DNA of 64,000 bases from Pohlia nutans (taxonomy: Eukaryota > Streptophyta > Bryopsida > Bryales > Mniaceae): positions 1,302,001-1,366,000 of the forward strand of contig CM040094.1 of NCBI GenBank assembly GCA_022496805.1, read 5' to 3'. Both the position numbers and the translations under genes were made by a program. Below are positions 1-10,819 of the stretch, piece by piece. Below the pieces are notes generated by a model. That model had not been told where the DNA came from. It worked only from the letters and a program-made list of their open reading frames with translations, and made no database searches. Position 1 is the stretch's first letter; the number at the start of each line of letters is the position of its first letter.

Positions 1-2194
1 CAGATCGAGTCGGATGTTGCAGTATTGCATTTTGTTTCAGAGACTGTTTTTGTGGCTCCGGGAGCTCTCTCGCTTCGGAGAAATCAGCTATCACCAATGG
101 GACTTAGGAACTTGCGGAATACTTGTTATCTGAACAATGTGTTGCAATGCTTGACATTCACACCCCCGCTTGCCAAATATTTCCTTCGTCAACTCCATTC
201 CACCAGTTGTATGTCTTCATTTACACTCTTGTGATTGTGAGTCTATAAAAATTTAGTGATTTAAATACTTGAGACTACTCTCTCGCAGGGTCTCATAGAT
301 CGATGATAGACGAATTATTGTATGTGATTCTAGAATATTCATGGAATAATTGGCATATTTCTAAAAACATAGTCCTACTCTCAAATTTCAGTGCACTAGA
401 TTACTGCTTGAGTAGAGCCACGAGCATTCTCGAACATAGTGTAAAGTTGCTCTACGCAATAATGAATGTACGTCCAAATATGTATGTTGTGATTGATATA
501 AGAGTGACTGAGGATTTCAAAGGATCATGGTTAAATGCTCTTCGGAGACATAATTTGCTTTTAACACTGGATTTAGCATAATTTATCAGAAGAAAAGAGG
601 GGCGAAATATGACAATACTTGTCATTCTTGGAGTATCAGTTAGAGTATCAGTTAGAGTATCAGTTGGAGTATCATTGGAGTATTCAATGACACCTAGGCT
701 GTAACTGGTTACATTTCAAAAACCCTAATTAAACGTCAAAGACTTTGTAGCACTGACTTAATTGAGATATGATGCAGGCGAGCGCAATGACGAGAATGAT
801 TGCACGTTCAGCATTTTGGAGCAACGAATTCGATTGTCGTTGAGCCTAGTAACAAGACCAGTCGATGCACCTCGAATGCTTCACAGTCGAATAGTGAGCA
901 ATGAAAACTACTTCAAACCCGGAAGGCAAGAAGACGCGCACGAGCTCTTGCGCTTTTTGATCAACGACTGTGGAAAAGGGTTCCAGTCTCTGTCGGGCGC
1001 GAAGAAGACGGTGCCGATGACGGAGAGATTGTTTGGCGGTGTGTTGCAAAGCTACATCGAATGCCAATTGTTTGGAGCGGTATCCACCAAGCACGACGAC
1101 ATGTTGGATCTCAGCCTTGACATTTGCCAACTGAGCTCCCTAACCCAAGCATTCGCTTCTTCCTTTCGCCCTGAGCTTCTAGACGGAGACAACAATTATC
1201 GCTGCGAAAGGTACGGGATCCTAAATTCCCATAGAATGATACCAGTCAGTTTTTTTCCTCCAAAGTCTAGATGTTGTAGGAGTTTCTTACTAGCTTATAA
1301 TTATTTTGCAACATATCCAAATCGTACTAGGGCGGTTTGATCGACACTCCAAGATCTATATTTTCCCTAGATTTTAGTGCCTAAAAACCCCTCTGAGCGT
1401 GATATGAACGTCAAAAGTAATGAATATATGAGGTTTGTTCAACTGGTCTGAAGTTGAACTGCTCTTCCTATGTCTGCAGTTGCAAGAAACTTTCGGATGC
1501 TCAGAAGATGATGTCGATTCATCGATCACTAAAGTGCTCACAATCCAGTTGAAGAGATTTGATCCCTTCTCTGGGAGAAAGATTAACCATCACGTCCAAT
1601 TCGAGGGACGACTTAGCGTTGCCAAATACATGAGGAAAAAACTCACAATAAGAGTCACTCAGTCGTCAACGTTGCTATTCAGTCAAAAGCTTGTAAATGT
1701 GTGGTGAAAAAGCTTAGAAACGCAGAAAGTACTTCAAGATACATAATATAATAAACTCGTCAAGTGACATTTCAATTCCTTTCGATTAATGCTCTTACTA
1801 TCAATCACACTGACTAGATCGGTCGTCATTGTCTTCAGCAGCCATCAGGAATTTCGGACCCCACTGATTTTGCACGATTTCAGTGCGATTTCAGTGCGAT
1901 TTCCGATATTTCAAGGGTTCGTACAGTTTTCACACTGATTCCGCATCGTTGCGTCATTCATCGCAACTACACTAATATGACATCACGTTCATGAAAACGG
2001 ATATAGTATTGATTCGACACGATTGATACATCTATTGAAAACGTGTGAATTCTTCACTCTGTACCGTTGTCAAATGTCGTGTTTTAATCGTCTTTAAAAC
2101 TACACTGATTCAGTGCATTTTTCGTGCGACATCATCTTTTCCATATCTAGATTTTTTTCTTTCTATATCTAAATTTGATCAAAATAATAATATT

Positions 2195-2385
2195 AAAAAA
2201 TATAAAATAAAATAAAATAAAATAAAATAATTTTCCTCTTTACCCGCTTTAATTGCACTCAAACTGCCCAAACCCATGGTGGGGCTCGCCTCCGCTTCCC
2301 AAGCTCTATCACCGACGATAGGATTTGAACTCAAGACCTCCTGGTTGCAAACCCAGCTCCAAACCACCAAACCACCTCAAACACT
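2195..2385 (-). mobile_element. tRNA-derived SINE with (ATTTT)n tail
   Basis: Read on the minus strand it begins near 2385, has an A-box-like GGTTTGGTGGTTTGGAG and a B-box GAGTTCAAATCC (rc of about 2322-2333), and ends in repeated TTTTA/ATTTT units at 2197-2231. This is the usual layout of a plant SINE transcribed by RNA polymerase III. It is nested inside the 2.2 kb TIR element. Confidence 0.7.
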
Positions 2386-2424
2386 TGATGCAAAGAGAGG
2401 AACTCTTTTAATAATTATAAAAGA

Positions 2425-3060
2425 ATGAAACCATTGGCAATTTTTTGCCATGTGTATATAATTCTTTTTTCAAATTTTATTTTGCACTACATCATGCAGG
2501 GCTTTTTCTACATCTACAAAAAAATTCAGAATTTTTTTTTTTTTTTTTTTTTTTTGGCCAAAATCGTGATGACAGATCATAGCTATGAGCTGTTTCTTTT
2601 TTTAGCGGACTTTGAATGTTTTTAACCATGTGAAAAAACCTTTTTTTCCAATTTTTTTTGCACTAGATTATGCAGGACTTTTTCTATATCTAGGATTTTT
2701 TTCATAATATTTTGAATTTATTTATTTTTTGCCAAAATCGTGGTGGCTGTGAGCTTTTTTTTTTTAAGCAGACCTTGGATGCTTTTTTGCGATGTAAAAC
2801 AAAATTCCAATTCTTTTTTGCAGAAGATTATGCAAGCATTTTCAGTATCTAGAAAAAATTTCAATTATTTTTGAATTTTGTTTTTGTTTTCCCAAAACCT
2901 TAAAGGCTCTGAGCTGTTTTTTATTTTCAGTAGATTTTAGATGTTTTTAGCACTGTAAAAAATCTTTTTATTCCAAATTTTGTTTGCACTCTACTATACA
3001 AGCTTTTTTCTATACCTAGAAAAAAATTCAATGGTTTGAATGTTGTGGCAAGCAATTGAG
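2425..3060. repeat. Four diverged tandem units (about 160 bp) inside the TIR element
   Basis: Each unit carries GCA(C/G)NNNATTATGCA, CTTTTTCTATATCTA and a GCCAAAAT..GAGCT segment, separated by T-rich runs of different length. Units start near 2488, 2650, 2818 and 2985. Small reading frames here are by-products of the T-rich sequence. Confidence 0.55.
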
Positions 3061-3570
3061 AGCTCATGCAATTTTATTTTTGAAAAGTTGCTCAAACTGA
3101 GTTCAAAGAAAGTCTGTTTTTAAACCCAATTTAACTCGCAATGCTTTGAGAGATCATGTTTTGATCGATGCCCCCTTTTATGAGTTGCCCAAGACTAAAA
3201 AACTTAAAACTAAATTAAACTAATTTTTTTTTAATAGGAAATCAAGTATGCTTTCAGACCCAATTTGAATCGTGCCAATCCAAATTAAACTTTGCTTAGA
3301 GGAAACTTTCAAAAAAAAAAAACACCTTTACATTGTCTTGTGTTACAAATTTTTCTATTTTGAAAAAGTAATATTGTCCTTTTCTGTACAATTTTTTTTT
3401 GCTCCTATGATGAAAAGTACAATGATAACCAATAATACCAAATTTGAATTCTAAAAATATAAAATGTTATTTCTTTGAACTTTTAATGTGTATTGCTTCT
3501 AAACTCTATAAATGAAGATCTAAAAATGTTTTGGAAAATTAAACCGTAAGGATAATTTAAAGAAGATTCT

Positions 3571-3663
3571 TGGAATATTTCAAAATATTCCAAAATAATA
3601 TAAAATATTCTGAAAGATTCCAAAATATTCCAAAATATTCCAAAAATATTCCAAAAATACTAA
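3571..3663. repeat. Short tandem array of AATATTCCAAA units
   Basis: Eight or so imperfect copies of AAAATATTCC lie in a row near the right side of the 2.2 kb element. It is a simple minisatellite with no coding value. Confidence 0.6.
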
Positions 3664-4595
3664 AATGTTGTACACGGATGTCGTACGAAAATAATTTGCA
3701 TTATGATAGATGCTGAATTCGCACGAATATAATAAAAGGCGTTGATATGATACGTATACGATACTAGATCTGCATTCAAAGCAATCGCATATTATCCGTG
3801 TCTTATTAGCCATGTAATGTAGATACACGATTAACGCACGGATTCCGTCAAGCACGACTTTCGTGCGGAAACAACATTTTTTTGATAATCATTGAAAATA
3901 CATTGCATCGACATCTTAGTGATGCATGTCACTTCCGAACCATAACGACACTTCTAAATGCACGTATGACGTGCGAAATCAGTGTTTAACGATAAACACA
4001 CTGAAATCGTGCAGAATCAGTGGGGTCCAAAATTCCTGATGGCGTCCAGGTGATGCTCACTACACGCTCTGGAGTCATTGTCTATCAAGGCTCGTCTTTG
4101 GATGCGGGACACTACTACTCATTCGTGAAGGTACACTTTCTTACCGTCGATTGCAGACTTTGGGATTGGCTTTTGTAAATATTAATCTTACATTTCTTGA
4201 TGTACATAAAACTCGTCATATATTCTTATAATCAACATTCATGAGAGTTCATTTAAAAGACTCACTACTAGGATCATACAGTGTTACGTTCGTTAGCAAC
4301 GTAGGGTCGGGGAGTAACTCAAACAATGTAGAGAGTAGAACTTACTGATTCAGAAGCAGTGTTGAGAGACTTTGTTAAGCAACATAATTTAGGAGACGTC
4401 AATTGTTACTAACAGCTGCTCCCAAACGTGTTACTAACAAATGTAGCAATGACTGTACATTTGTAAACATTGCAGGATAATGGAAAGTGGTACCTGTGCG
4501 ACGATGAGTATGTAAGCGAAGTGAGTGAGGAGGAAGTTTTTGCAGCCAACGCTTATCTTCTTTTCTATGTCCGAAGTGAGCCCACAGTGAGCTAA

Positions 4596-6195
4596 CTGTC
4601 AGAGCGCGTGGTCAATTTGAATTGATTTTTCAGCGGTATTCATGGTTTTGAGCTCATGAACAACAAACGTCACATGAACGCTAATGGATTACACAAGCTA
4701 ACAGAACCAAAGCCTGATCAAGAATTCATAGACTATCGGCAGCTAGCCATGCACTTGGAACATTTGACATCGAGAAGTCATTAAAATGTGTTGATAACTT
4801 GTTATCTAGCAACACATGATCTACAATTATTAAAATTAAAAATGCATTGGAACTTAACTCCATTAAAATGTTGTGTACTAAGCAGCAACTCCCATTAGTC
4901 CCATATGTGCGATGAATGAAATAAGGTTATGGAAAAACAGAAGAAATTCTTATTTTTTCATTCTCTGATCAATTGCTAGTTCTATTGTTCCCATTTTAAG
5001 AATTCTTTGATTTGATATTTCTATTAATAGTAATATAGGTTAAACAAAGCGTTAAATGCCTATTGATGTTTATAACATTAACCATCAATGAAGTGCAGTG
5101 ATCTGATCAAAGTATGCTTTCAGTGGAAATCGATTACTCGGTAGAAAATTGTAGTAGCTCCCTCAAGTTACATGATGATCACAAAAGAAGAGAGAGCTAC
5201 AGAACACTTAGAATGACATTCAAATGTTAGAATATTAAAACATAACTTTTGGAATGACATTGGAATGTCGTTGAAACATTAAAACAATGTTGTTATTTAA
5301 ACACCTATATATTACTCAAAATAATTAAATGCATTGGAACAATTCAACATTTATAATAATGTCATTAAAACAATGTCTTTGAAAGCTCCTACTCCTACTT
5401 GTGTAACAGTTCAAGGAACATATTTGAAGATTCGATCAACGATAATTGTAACCTTTAACCCTTAAAGAGTTAAAGGCCATATGCTTTCCTGATTCTACAC
5501 CCAAAATCTCTTTTAAACTCCATTTTAAGCATGATTCTCTTTTTAATTTACTTTGGTTCTATTCTAAATTAAGGAAGTATAGATCCTTCAAAGATGCCCG
5601 GTTTGGCATTCCAAAAACCTCATTTGGTGCAATGGAGTAAAAGTTATGAGCAAGATTCTCCCAAAATACTATTAAGCTTGTGGGGCTTGCATTGTCCATT
5701 AGAGCAAATGTGAGCCCTAAAATGGCCCCCAAGAGTTGGCATGCAATCCTAAATGTGACTAGTGCAGGTAGGCAAAGAACAACTTTTATGTCCTGCAACA
5801 GTCGCCATCTTGTATGAATTTTTGTGTGTGTGTACTTGGTAGTGGTGCGATTATTTGCCGTTTTAATATACCATGTGGGTCAAAATCGGTACTATGTGAG
5901 TCCAAGTGTGAGTCCATTTTTAAAAAGTTTCTTACAATTTTCTAAAGTTTTTGACTTAGAGTAGGAAATCAATGATTACCTTTGGAAGCTCTTTGTTTTC
6001 AACATAGATTGGATGATCATTGTATCGTAAACATGTAAACACGACGCATGTGGCATTTCTAAGGTAGGAAAACCATTGAGTAGGATATCAATATAAATTG
6101 GGTATGTGACTTTGGAAACACTGAACCCAATAACGCTACATTGCCACACATGCCACAATGTCATCTATACTGCGCAAGAATAGGGGATTTATATT
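4596..6195. other. Intergenic stretch, no gene seen
   Basis: AT-rich DNA downstream of the UBP stop. Recurrent ACATTGGAATG/CATTAAAA words at 5215-5390 suggest a degenerate repeat. A TTAACCCTTAAAGAGTTAA motif at about 5456-5475 resembles the ends of the TTAA-flanked elements found elsewhere in the window, but no partner end was identified. No reading frame looks real. Confidence 0.5.
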
Positions 6196-6837
6196 TGTTG
6201 GAGTTTCAAAAGGACAATTTAAATCAATTCTAGGGTCTTCTTTCAAGACTTTCTAGAAGCCTATTTGAAGGTGTTAGAATGGATGAGATTAGTCAAGAGT
6301 TAAAATACTCTAACACTGTTACCTTGAGGTTGATGCATTGAACAATAGATACAGTGATTAGAGGATCAAGGTGTATCGCCGGCTACAAATCTACAGTGTG
6401 CCCAACCACCATCACCAGGGTCTCATATGCGATTTCCTGTGACGTTTTCCCTACATACACAGGGAATTTGTAAAAAGACAAAGCGGAAGAACAAAGACAC
6501 ACAGGGAAAACTGAGACACATAGGGAAAAGTGAGACACAGGGAACACTCCGTTTTCCTGTGTGTCTCAATATTTCCTGTGTGTTTTTGTTCTTTCTTGTG
6601 GACTCTATACAAATTCCCTATGTAATGAAATTCACACAGGGAATACACATGCAAACACATAGGGAATCCACTTTAAACTCCTGGTGCATATCTTTACAGA
6701 TTCAGATTAGTTCAGTGCATTGAAGCTGATAGGCTTCACACTCTCTGTAGGAGAGGAACTAGATTAGTGTATATAATCAAGGCCATATGAGTGAAATTTT
6801 GTCTGACTTTTTAGGCTCCTGAATACATTTCTCTACA
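6196..6837 (+). mobile_element. Copia-type LTR (5' LTR)
   Basis: Starts TGTTGGAG and ends CTCTACA, immediately followed by a primer-binding site TGGTATCAGAGC (6838-6849), complementary to the 3' end of plant initiator-Met tRNA. This joint is characteristic of plant Copia elements. Length is about 640 bp. The LTR contains a fold-back insert or internal palindrome at 6424-6675. No second LTR was found in the window, so the element is truncated. Confidence 0.7.
6424..6675. repeat. Palindromic CACAGGGAA-rich segment inside the LTR
   Basis: The motif CACAGGGAA/TTCCCTGTG recurs about ten times in both orientations. The left half (AATTTG..AAGACAAAG..GAACAAAGACACACAGGG) is mirrored by the right half (CCTGTGTGTTTTTGTTC..CAAATTCCC), so the segment can fold into a long imperfect hairpin. 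Reading frames on both strands here are shadows of the palindrome. Confidence 0.6.
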
Positions 6838-6946
6838 TGGTATCAGAGCAAGTTCAGAAGAATGGCACATCTATTGTAAGACAACTTTGGCTTGTCCCAG
6901 TTGAATAGAGCTATAGACCAGTAAAAACAGACCACAAGGAGCTACA

Positions 6947-7229
6947 ATGGCACTTAGAGAGTTGTCCATAGGAGAGGCCTCTAAACTTGAAAGAAACCCA
7001 ATCTACAGTGTTTGGAGTTTCAAACTTAGAAACATGATGAACAGGGAGGATGTTTGGAAGTTCATTGACCCCCCTGCAGGAACGATAGTTCTTACAAATC
7101 CTGATGAACTAGCAGCTCTTCAGATTCAAAAAAGCAAAGCATTGTCGATGATTGCACTCTCAATGAGAGACAATGTTATCCCTCAAACTAAGTATATATA
7201 TATGGCTCTGCAAGATTATCCATGGGCAA
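6947..7229 (+). pseudogene. Copia gag remnant (5' end only)
   Basis: The frame opens about 110 bp after the primer-binding site, where a Copia polyprotein normally starts. The N-terminal peptide includes FKLRNMMNREDVWKFI followed by a hydrophilic segment ending in IALSMRDNVIP, typical of the UBN2/gag N-terminal region (short peptide, W-x-F/K-x-x-M...L). Only about 95 residues remain. The sequence is cut by a MITE near 7230. No zinc knuckle, protease, integrase or RT is present. Confidence 0.65.
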
Positions 7230-7560
7230 TAGAGTTAATAGAGTTGAGTGGGCCTTAGTTTGACTAAAATTTGGAGAAACAAAAACTATTGAGAATTTTT
7301 TTAGGAATTCAAAAGAATGGGTGAGTCAGTGGGGACGGTCTATTGTCAGAAAAGGGGCTAGCAATGACCTTCTTCATGTGTGAAGGTGAATAATAGAAAA
7401 TTGGATGAGAAGTTTTTTAGCACTAATTTTGGTGCTTCAAAGTTTGCATCCACAATTTTTTTCAGTGCCTGACACATGTTCTTTTTTGAGGATTAATGTC
7501 ACTATTCACTCAAACTATGGTCCACTCACCCACTTTTGAGGGACTTTACAAATAACTCTA
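7230..7560. mobile_element. MITE with TAGAGTTATTTGTAAAG-type ends, inserted in gag
   Basis: The left end TAGAGTTAATAGAG, with GAGTGGGCCTTAGTTTGACT further in, is the inverted complement of the right end AGTTTGAGT-like block and CTTTACAAATAACTCTA. The same terminal sequence bounds the element at 50734-50994. The interior is non-coding. Confidence 0.55.
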
Positions 7561-7929
7561 ATGGCCTCCCAAGCTCCCAATGTAATAACGCTTTCATTCT
7601 TGAAATCAAAAAAATTCAAAGTGTCAAAGAATCAAAGCATCTTGGATACCATGATTCTACCTTGAATCACCAATTGAGCCCAAGGTGACTTAATTTAGAT
7701 GACTTGCAGAACAATATGACAGGAGTTATTTAGGGTTAGGGTTCCTGTGCTGAGGACCCTAAAGGACCAATAGTTGGGTCTCATGTTCAACACATGGAGA
7801 CTTAATTTCTTGCTCCATTTTATTTATTATTTGAACCACAAACAGGATGTTCTTCACTGATTCTGTAGATATCAAATTAGACCCTCTCTCAATTACATTT
7901 TAGGTCAAATTCAAACCCTGATTCCAACC

Positions 7930-8488
7930 TTAATCCCTAAAGGACCATAAGGCCCCACACGGCTTTTAGAACTAGAAAGTGAGGAAATTCGGGTTCTTGG
8001 GCTTTGCATTGTAGGATGAGCAATAAAAAGACCCTGGCTATTTTTGAAATTTGAATCTCTAGCTGCTTCTTGCGATTTTTGGTGAGTTTTTTGAATTGCA
8101 AACACACTATGTAGGCGTTACTTCAGACCCTCAACTCTTCCTCCTCACACCTCCAAATTACGTGAATTTTTTTCACATGTTTAAAATGATGATCCCTATG
8201 CACAATAAAAATTTCAGTATTTTTGAAGCACTTTTGAGCAATCCAATTTCAACATGTGTATAACATACCCTCAGCGAGTTACACCAATCTTCTCAGCGGT
8301 GGTATTTTCTCAAAAATTGTGCGATTTTGTTGATCCTTTTTTCATACAAAAGCTAAGTAAGTCTTCTTTGATTTCAACGGTTTTGATTGTCAAAAACACC
8401 CCACACCAATGAGGAATTGAGCTTGTTACAAGAGCTAGTTAAGAATACAAGAGCTAAGTTCAACACCCCCCGGCCCTTTAGGAGTTAA
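7930..8488. mobile_element. TTAA-flanked small transposon (559 bp)
   Basis: Begins TTAA-TCCCTAAAGGACC and ends GGCCCTTTAGGAG-TTAA. The terminal inverted repeat is about 13 bp and the flanking tetranucleotide is TTAA on both sides. No transposase frame is present. A related, more degraded copy lies just to its left (about 7755-7915), sharing an inner block near ATGTTCTTCACTGATTC. Confidence 0.6.
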
Positions 8489-8721
8489 CCCCTAAAAAAC
8501 CAAGAAGCCCAAATTGAGCCTCATGTTTTTTGTAGCAGTTTGAAGAGGTTCTATGTAGGCTCTCTTTTATTCAAATTTATTTATCTTTCGATCAATACAT
8601 GTAATGTTCTTCATTGATTCCAATGATATAAAATTTGTACCTATTTGAATTATATTTTTCAAAATATGATCAATTAACTTGTCATTTTATAACCATGAAT
8701 TCTTGATCCTTTAGGGGTTAA
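8485..8721. mobile_element. TTAA-flanked MITE, family A copy (237 bp)
   Basis: Starts TTAA-CCCCTAAA and ends GATCCTTTAGGGG-TTAA, sharing its left TTAA with the preceding element. The interior (TAATGTTCTTCATTGATTCC; TATGATCAATTAACTTGTC) is clearly homologous to the element at 35220-35458, and to a reversed fragment starting at 26463. Confidence 0.75.
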
Positions 8722-8929
8722 TCCTCTTAGAGGTGTTAAACCAAACTTTGAAGCTTCGTAACTTTTGCATACAGTATCCAAATCACACATTCTTTTGTGC
8801 GTTCAAATCCTCTTTCATTTGCCAACAACAAAAACACATAAAACTTAAACTCAGCAACTAAAGTGGTGATTACACAAACACTGAGACGACAGTACAGTAC
8901 ATTCATAAAACCAAAACCCTACCTACCCA

Positions 8930-9180
8930 CCACACTCACTCTACCCATGACAAGCTCCACATTATAGAAAACTCACCAACTCCCTCTTTCAAAAAGATCT
9001 CAGCTGTACAGGACAGAAACTCACAGTCTCCCTACTACACCATGAAGTTGCACTATCGCCCCAAACCTCATCAGAGTGCAGCGCCTCACTCGCATCACAA
9101 CGACATTGCAGGAGCCATTTCCAAGGACCAGCTCATTCATCAGGGTTTCAAATTCCGAGAGAGCTCCTGCTGACAACAAC
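8930..9180 (+). pseudogene. Possible partial duplicate of the S1 gene 5' region
   Basis: Three collinear blocks match the leader of the S1 gene at 9951-10026: CACACTCACTCTA, CCTCTTTCAAAAA and ATGAAGTTGC (at 9042). After the ATG the frame gives a 44-codon peptide with no S1 similarity. This may be a duplicated promoter/leader with a lost coding region, but the similarity is short. Confidence 0.3.
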
Positions 9181-9207
9181 TGCTCTCTGTACTAAGGTAA
9201 CCATACC

Positions 9208-9608
9208 TTAACCCTTAAAGGTCAGTAGGGGACCATATGTACGATCACGTATCTTACTTTTAATATACAGTAAATGTACTAAAATTTAGCAAGACGTACA
9301 CCTTTAAAATTGAATATTCTTCAACTTACATTTTTCATTTGGAGGTCCTTTCAATACCTCATCCTTATCATGCTCAAATTATACGACACCATACATGTAG
9401 AATACATGACCATTTTGCAACTTTTAAAGCATACAGTAGGTGCAATAATGATTTAAATTAAAATTGTCATGTGTCATTGGATCAGGCTTAGCACAAGTAC
9501 AAAATTTTGTAACTAGAGTATACATCAATTCTTACACCTTGTATGTCAAATACACAAAAAATACCATGTTGCAACCCAAATGTGGCATCTGAGACCTTTA
9601 AGAGTTAA
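9208..9608. mobile_element. TTAA-flanked MITE, family B copy (401 bp)
   Basis: Starts TTAA-CCCTTAAAGGTC and ends GACCTTTAAGAG-TTAA, a 12 bp near-perfect inverted repeat next to TTAA. It lies about 400 bp upstream of the S1 gene. Another element with the same termini is at 56527-56756. Confidence 0.7.
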
Positions 9609-10014
9609 AATGTCCACCTTACCAAGTGAGCCTATTTACACACATAAAACAAAAAATATTTTCACATGGTCTTAAAAAAAATTAAGAGGATTCCAACGCA
9701 ATTTAGCATGCATTATTTGAACACCGTATGAATAAGTTATGAATTTCCAAAGTGTTGACTTTAGCGACCCTAAACTCTAATGTTCAGATTGTGCACATTC
9801 TCATCAATAGTAAGGTGTCAAAATCTACTTATTTTGGAAGATTGAGTATGGTTTTAGTGATTGTTGATTTTTTGCACAATAAAGTGTCATTGATGAAGTA
9901 ATTATAAGAGTTTGTTTATGGTTGGTGTCACTTATTGGCCCACTCGCGATCACCTAACACACTCACTCTATCTACTCATCAATTTCCTCTTTCAAAAACA
10001 GACAAAAAATCACT

Positions 10015-10488
10015 ATGAAGTTGCGAGGATTTGCGCAATTGACAATAATATTATGGGTAACGTTGGTAGTAGCAATGTCGGTTTCGACGGGGAATGCGAG
10101 TAGTAATCCGACGGGCGCGTCGGTGAACTTGATCAATACTATGAATGAGACGGTGGTGGTGCATTGTTGGTCGCGCGAGTCGGATTTGGGGTCGGTGGCA
10201 TTGCAAAGCGGAGCTAACTACTATTGGAGCTTCCACCCCAACATCTTTGGGCGGACTGTGTTCATGTGCTCGTTTCTGTGGAAGACGGAGAAGCAGGAGT
10301 TCGCGGTGTGGAAAGGGTCTGCCCATCCCGAGCGGCCTCCATGCAGCTCCAAGGGCCCTTGCAGTTACCAGATCCGCGAGGATGGATTCTATAACGCGCT
10401 CATCGTGGAGACCGATGACTATGGGCCTGCTGAGTCTTGGGCCTTTTGCCAGCCTTGGTTGCCTAACCCCGTGGGTGGACTGCCGTAA
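10015..10488 (+). CDS. Plant self-incompatibility S1 (SPH) family secreted protein
   Basis: A single-exon frame of 157 residues. Residues 1 to about 29 form a signal peptide (hydrophobic core after MKLRGF). The mature part shows the S1 pattern: NETVVVHCWSRESDLG, then a YYWSFHPNIFGRTVF block, then FMCSFLW, then cysteines in PPCSSKGPCSY and a C-terminal AFCQPW. Small secreted S1-domain proteins include the poppy S-determinant, but most family members have no known role, so none is assigned here. The ATG at 10015 is chosen because it gives the signal peptide. The GC content is clearly above its flanks, and the other long frames across it are shadows. Codons are clean and the reading frame appears functional. 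Confidence 0.85.
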   Translation: MKLRGFAQLTIILWVTLVVAMSVSTGNASSNPTGASVNLINTMNETVVVHCWSRESDLGSVALQSGANYYWSFHPNIFGRTVFMCSFLWKTEKQEFAVWKGSAHPERPPCSSKGPCSYQIREDGFYNALIVETDDYGPAESWAFCQPWLPNPVGGLP

Positions 10489-10819
10489 TTTCATCTCGGG
10501 GAGGTCACTTCCAAATATTATGTAACAATGTGCGAACAAAGATAGGGTTCACATAAATCTTTGAAAATAATTTTTATAAATGATTTACATTAATATAGGA
10601 TGCTCACAATTCATTACAAGAATAAAAATGAGAATATTCTTGACATATTACTAATTGTATAAAGAATTATTTTTAATTTTTAGAGTACTTTTAAAAACCC
10701 TCTGTTCACACGTGATACTCAAAAGATACAAAGAGTGACCTCCCCAAGAATCTCATCTTTCTAAACAAGCATGGGTTTTAAAAATTAAAAAAAACACAAG
10801 GTGTAATTTTTGTGTGAAG

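Larger units (their letters stand above)
1842..4042. mobile_element. 2.2 kb non-autonomous TIR transposon in the UBP gene
   Basis: The left end CCATCAGGAATTTCGGACC and the right end GGTCCAAAATTCCTGATGG are inverted repeats, and the similarity runs about 45 bp inward (CCCACTGATT, GCACGATTTCAGTG). The interior has no transposase reading frame. It holds a SINE copy, four tandem units at 2425-3060 and a short array at 3571-3663. Ends of the same type bound the smaller elements at 14671-14966 and 33102-33527, so this is a family. No clear target-site duplication is seen, so the superfamily is open. Confidence 0.75.
41..4595 (+). pseudogene. Ubiquitin-specific protease (UBP/USP, C19 family), 5' end outside window, probably damaged
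   Basis: Family role: a cysteine protease that removes ubiquitin from proteins. Proposed exons: 41-208 (Cys box, [11 protein letters not shown]), 778-1210 (QEDAHE block; LDLSLDI), 1480 to about 1632 or beyond (VLTIQLKRFDPFSG), 4050-4130 (His box, GHYYSFVK) and 4476-4595 (DNGKWYLCDDE... LLFYVR, stop TAA). The junctions 208/778, 1210/1480 and 4130/4476 have GT-AG sites and matching phases. Oddities: (1) exon 3, read in the phase set by exon 2, gives CKKLSDAQKMMSIHRS, which fits the family, but VLTIQLKRF follows in another frame, so one base appears lost near 1526-1531 and a TGA is met soon after. (2) The glycine of the usual NLGNTC is arginine. (3) The zinc-knuckle cysteines are irregular. (4) The end of exon 3 and start of exon 4 are obscured by a 2.2 kb transposon. 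Catalytic Cys and His remain. A sequencing error at the frameshift is the alternative. Confidence 0.85.

Noticed and set aside
2179..2370. Minus-strand 63-residue frame with a tryptophan-rich start
   Set aside because: It coincides with a SINE copy (B-box and ATTTT tail); the peptide is a translation of the SINE.
10051..10539. 162-residue minus-strand frame
   Set aside because: It is a shadow of the S1 gene caused by local GC richness; no signal peptide or domain.
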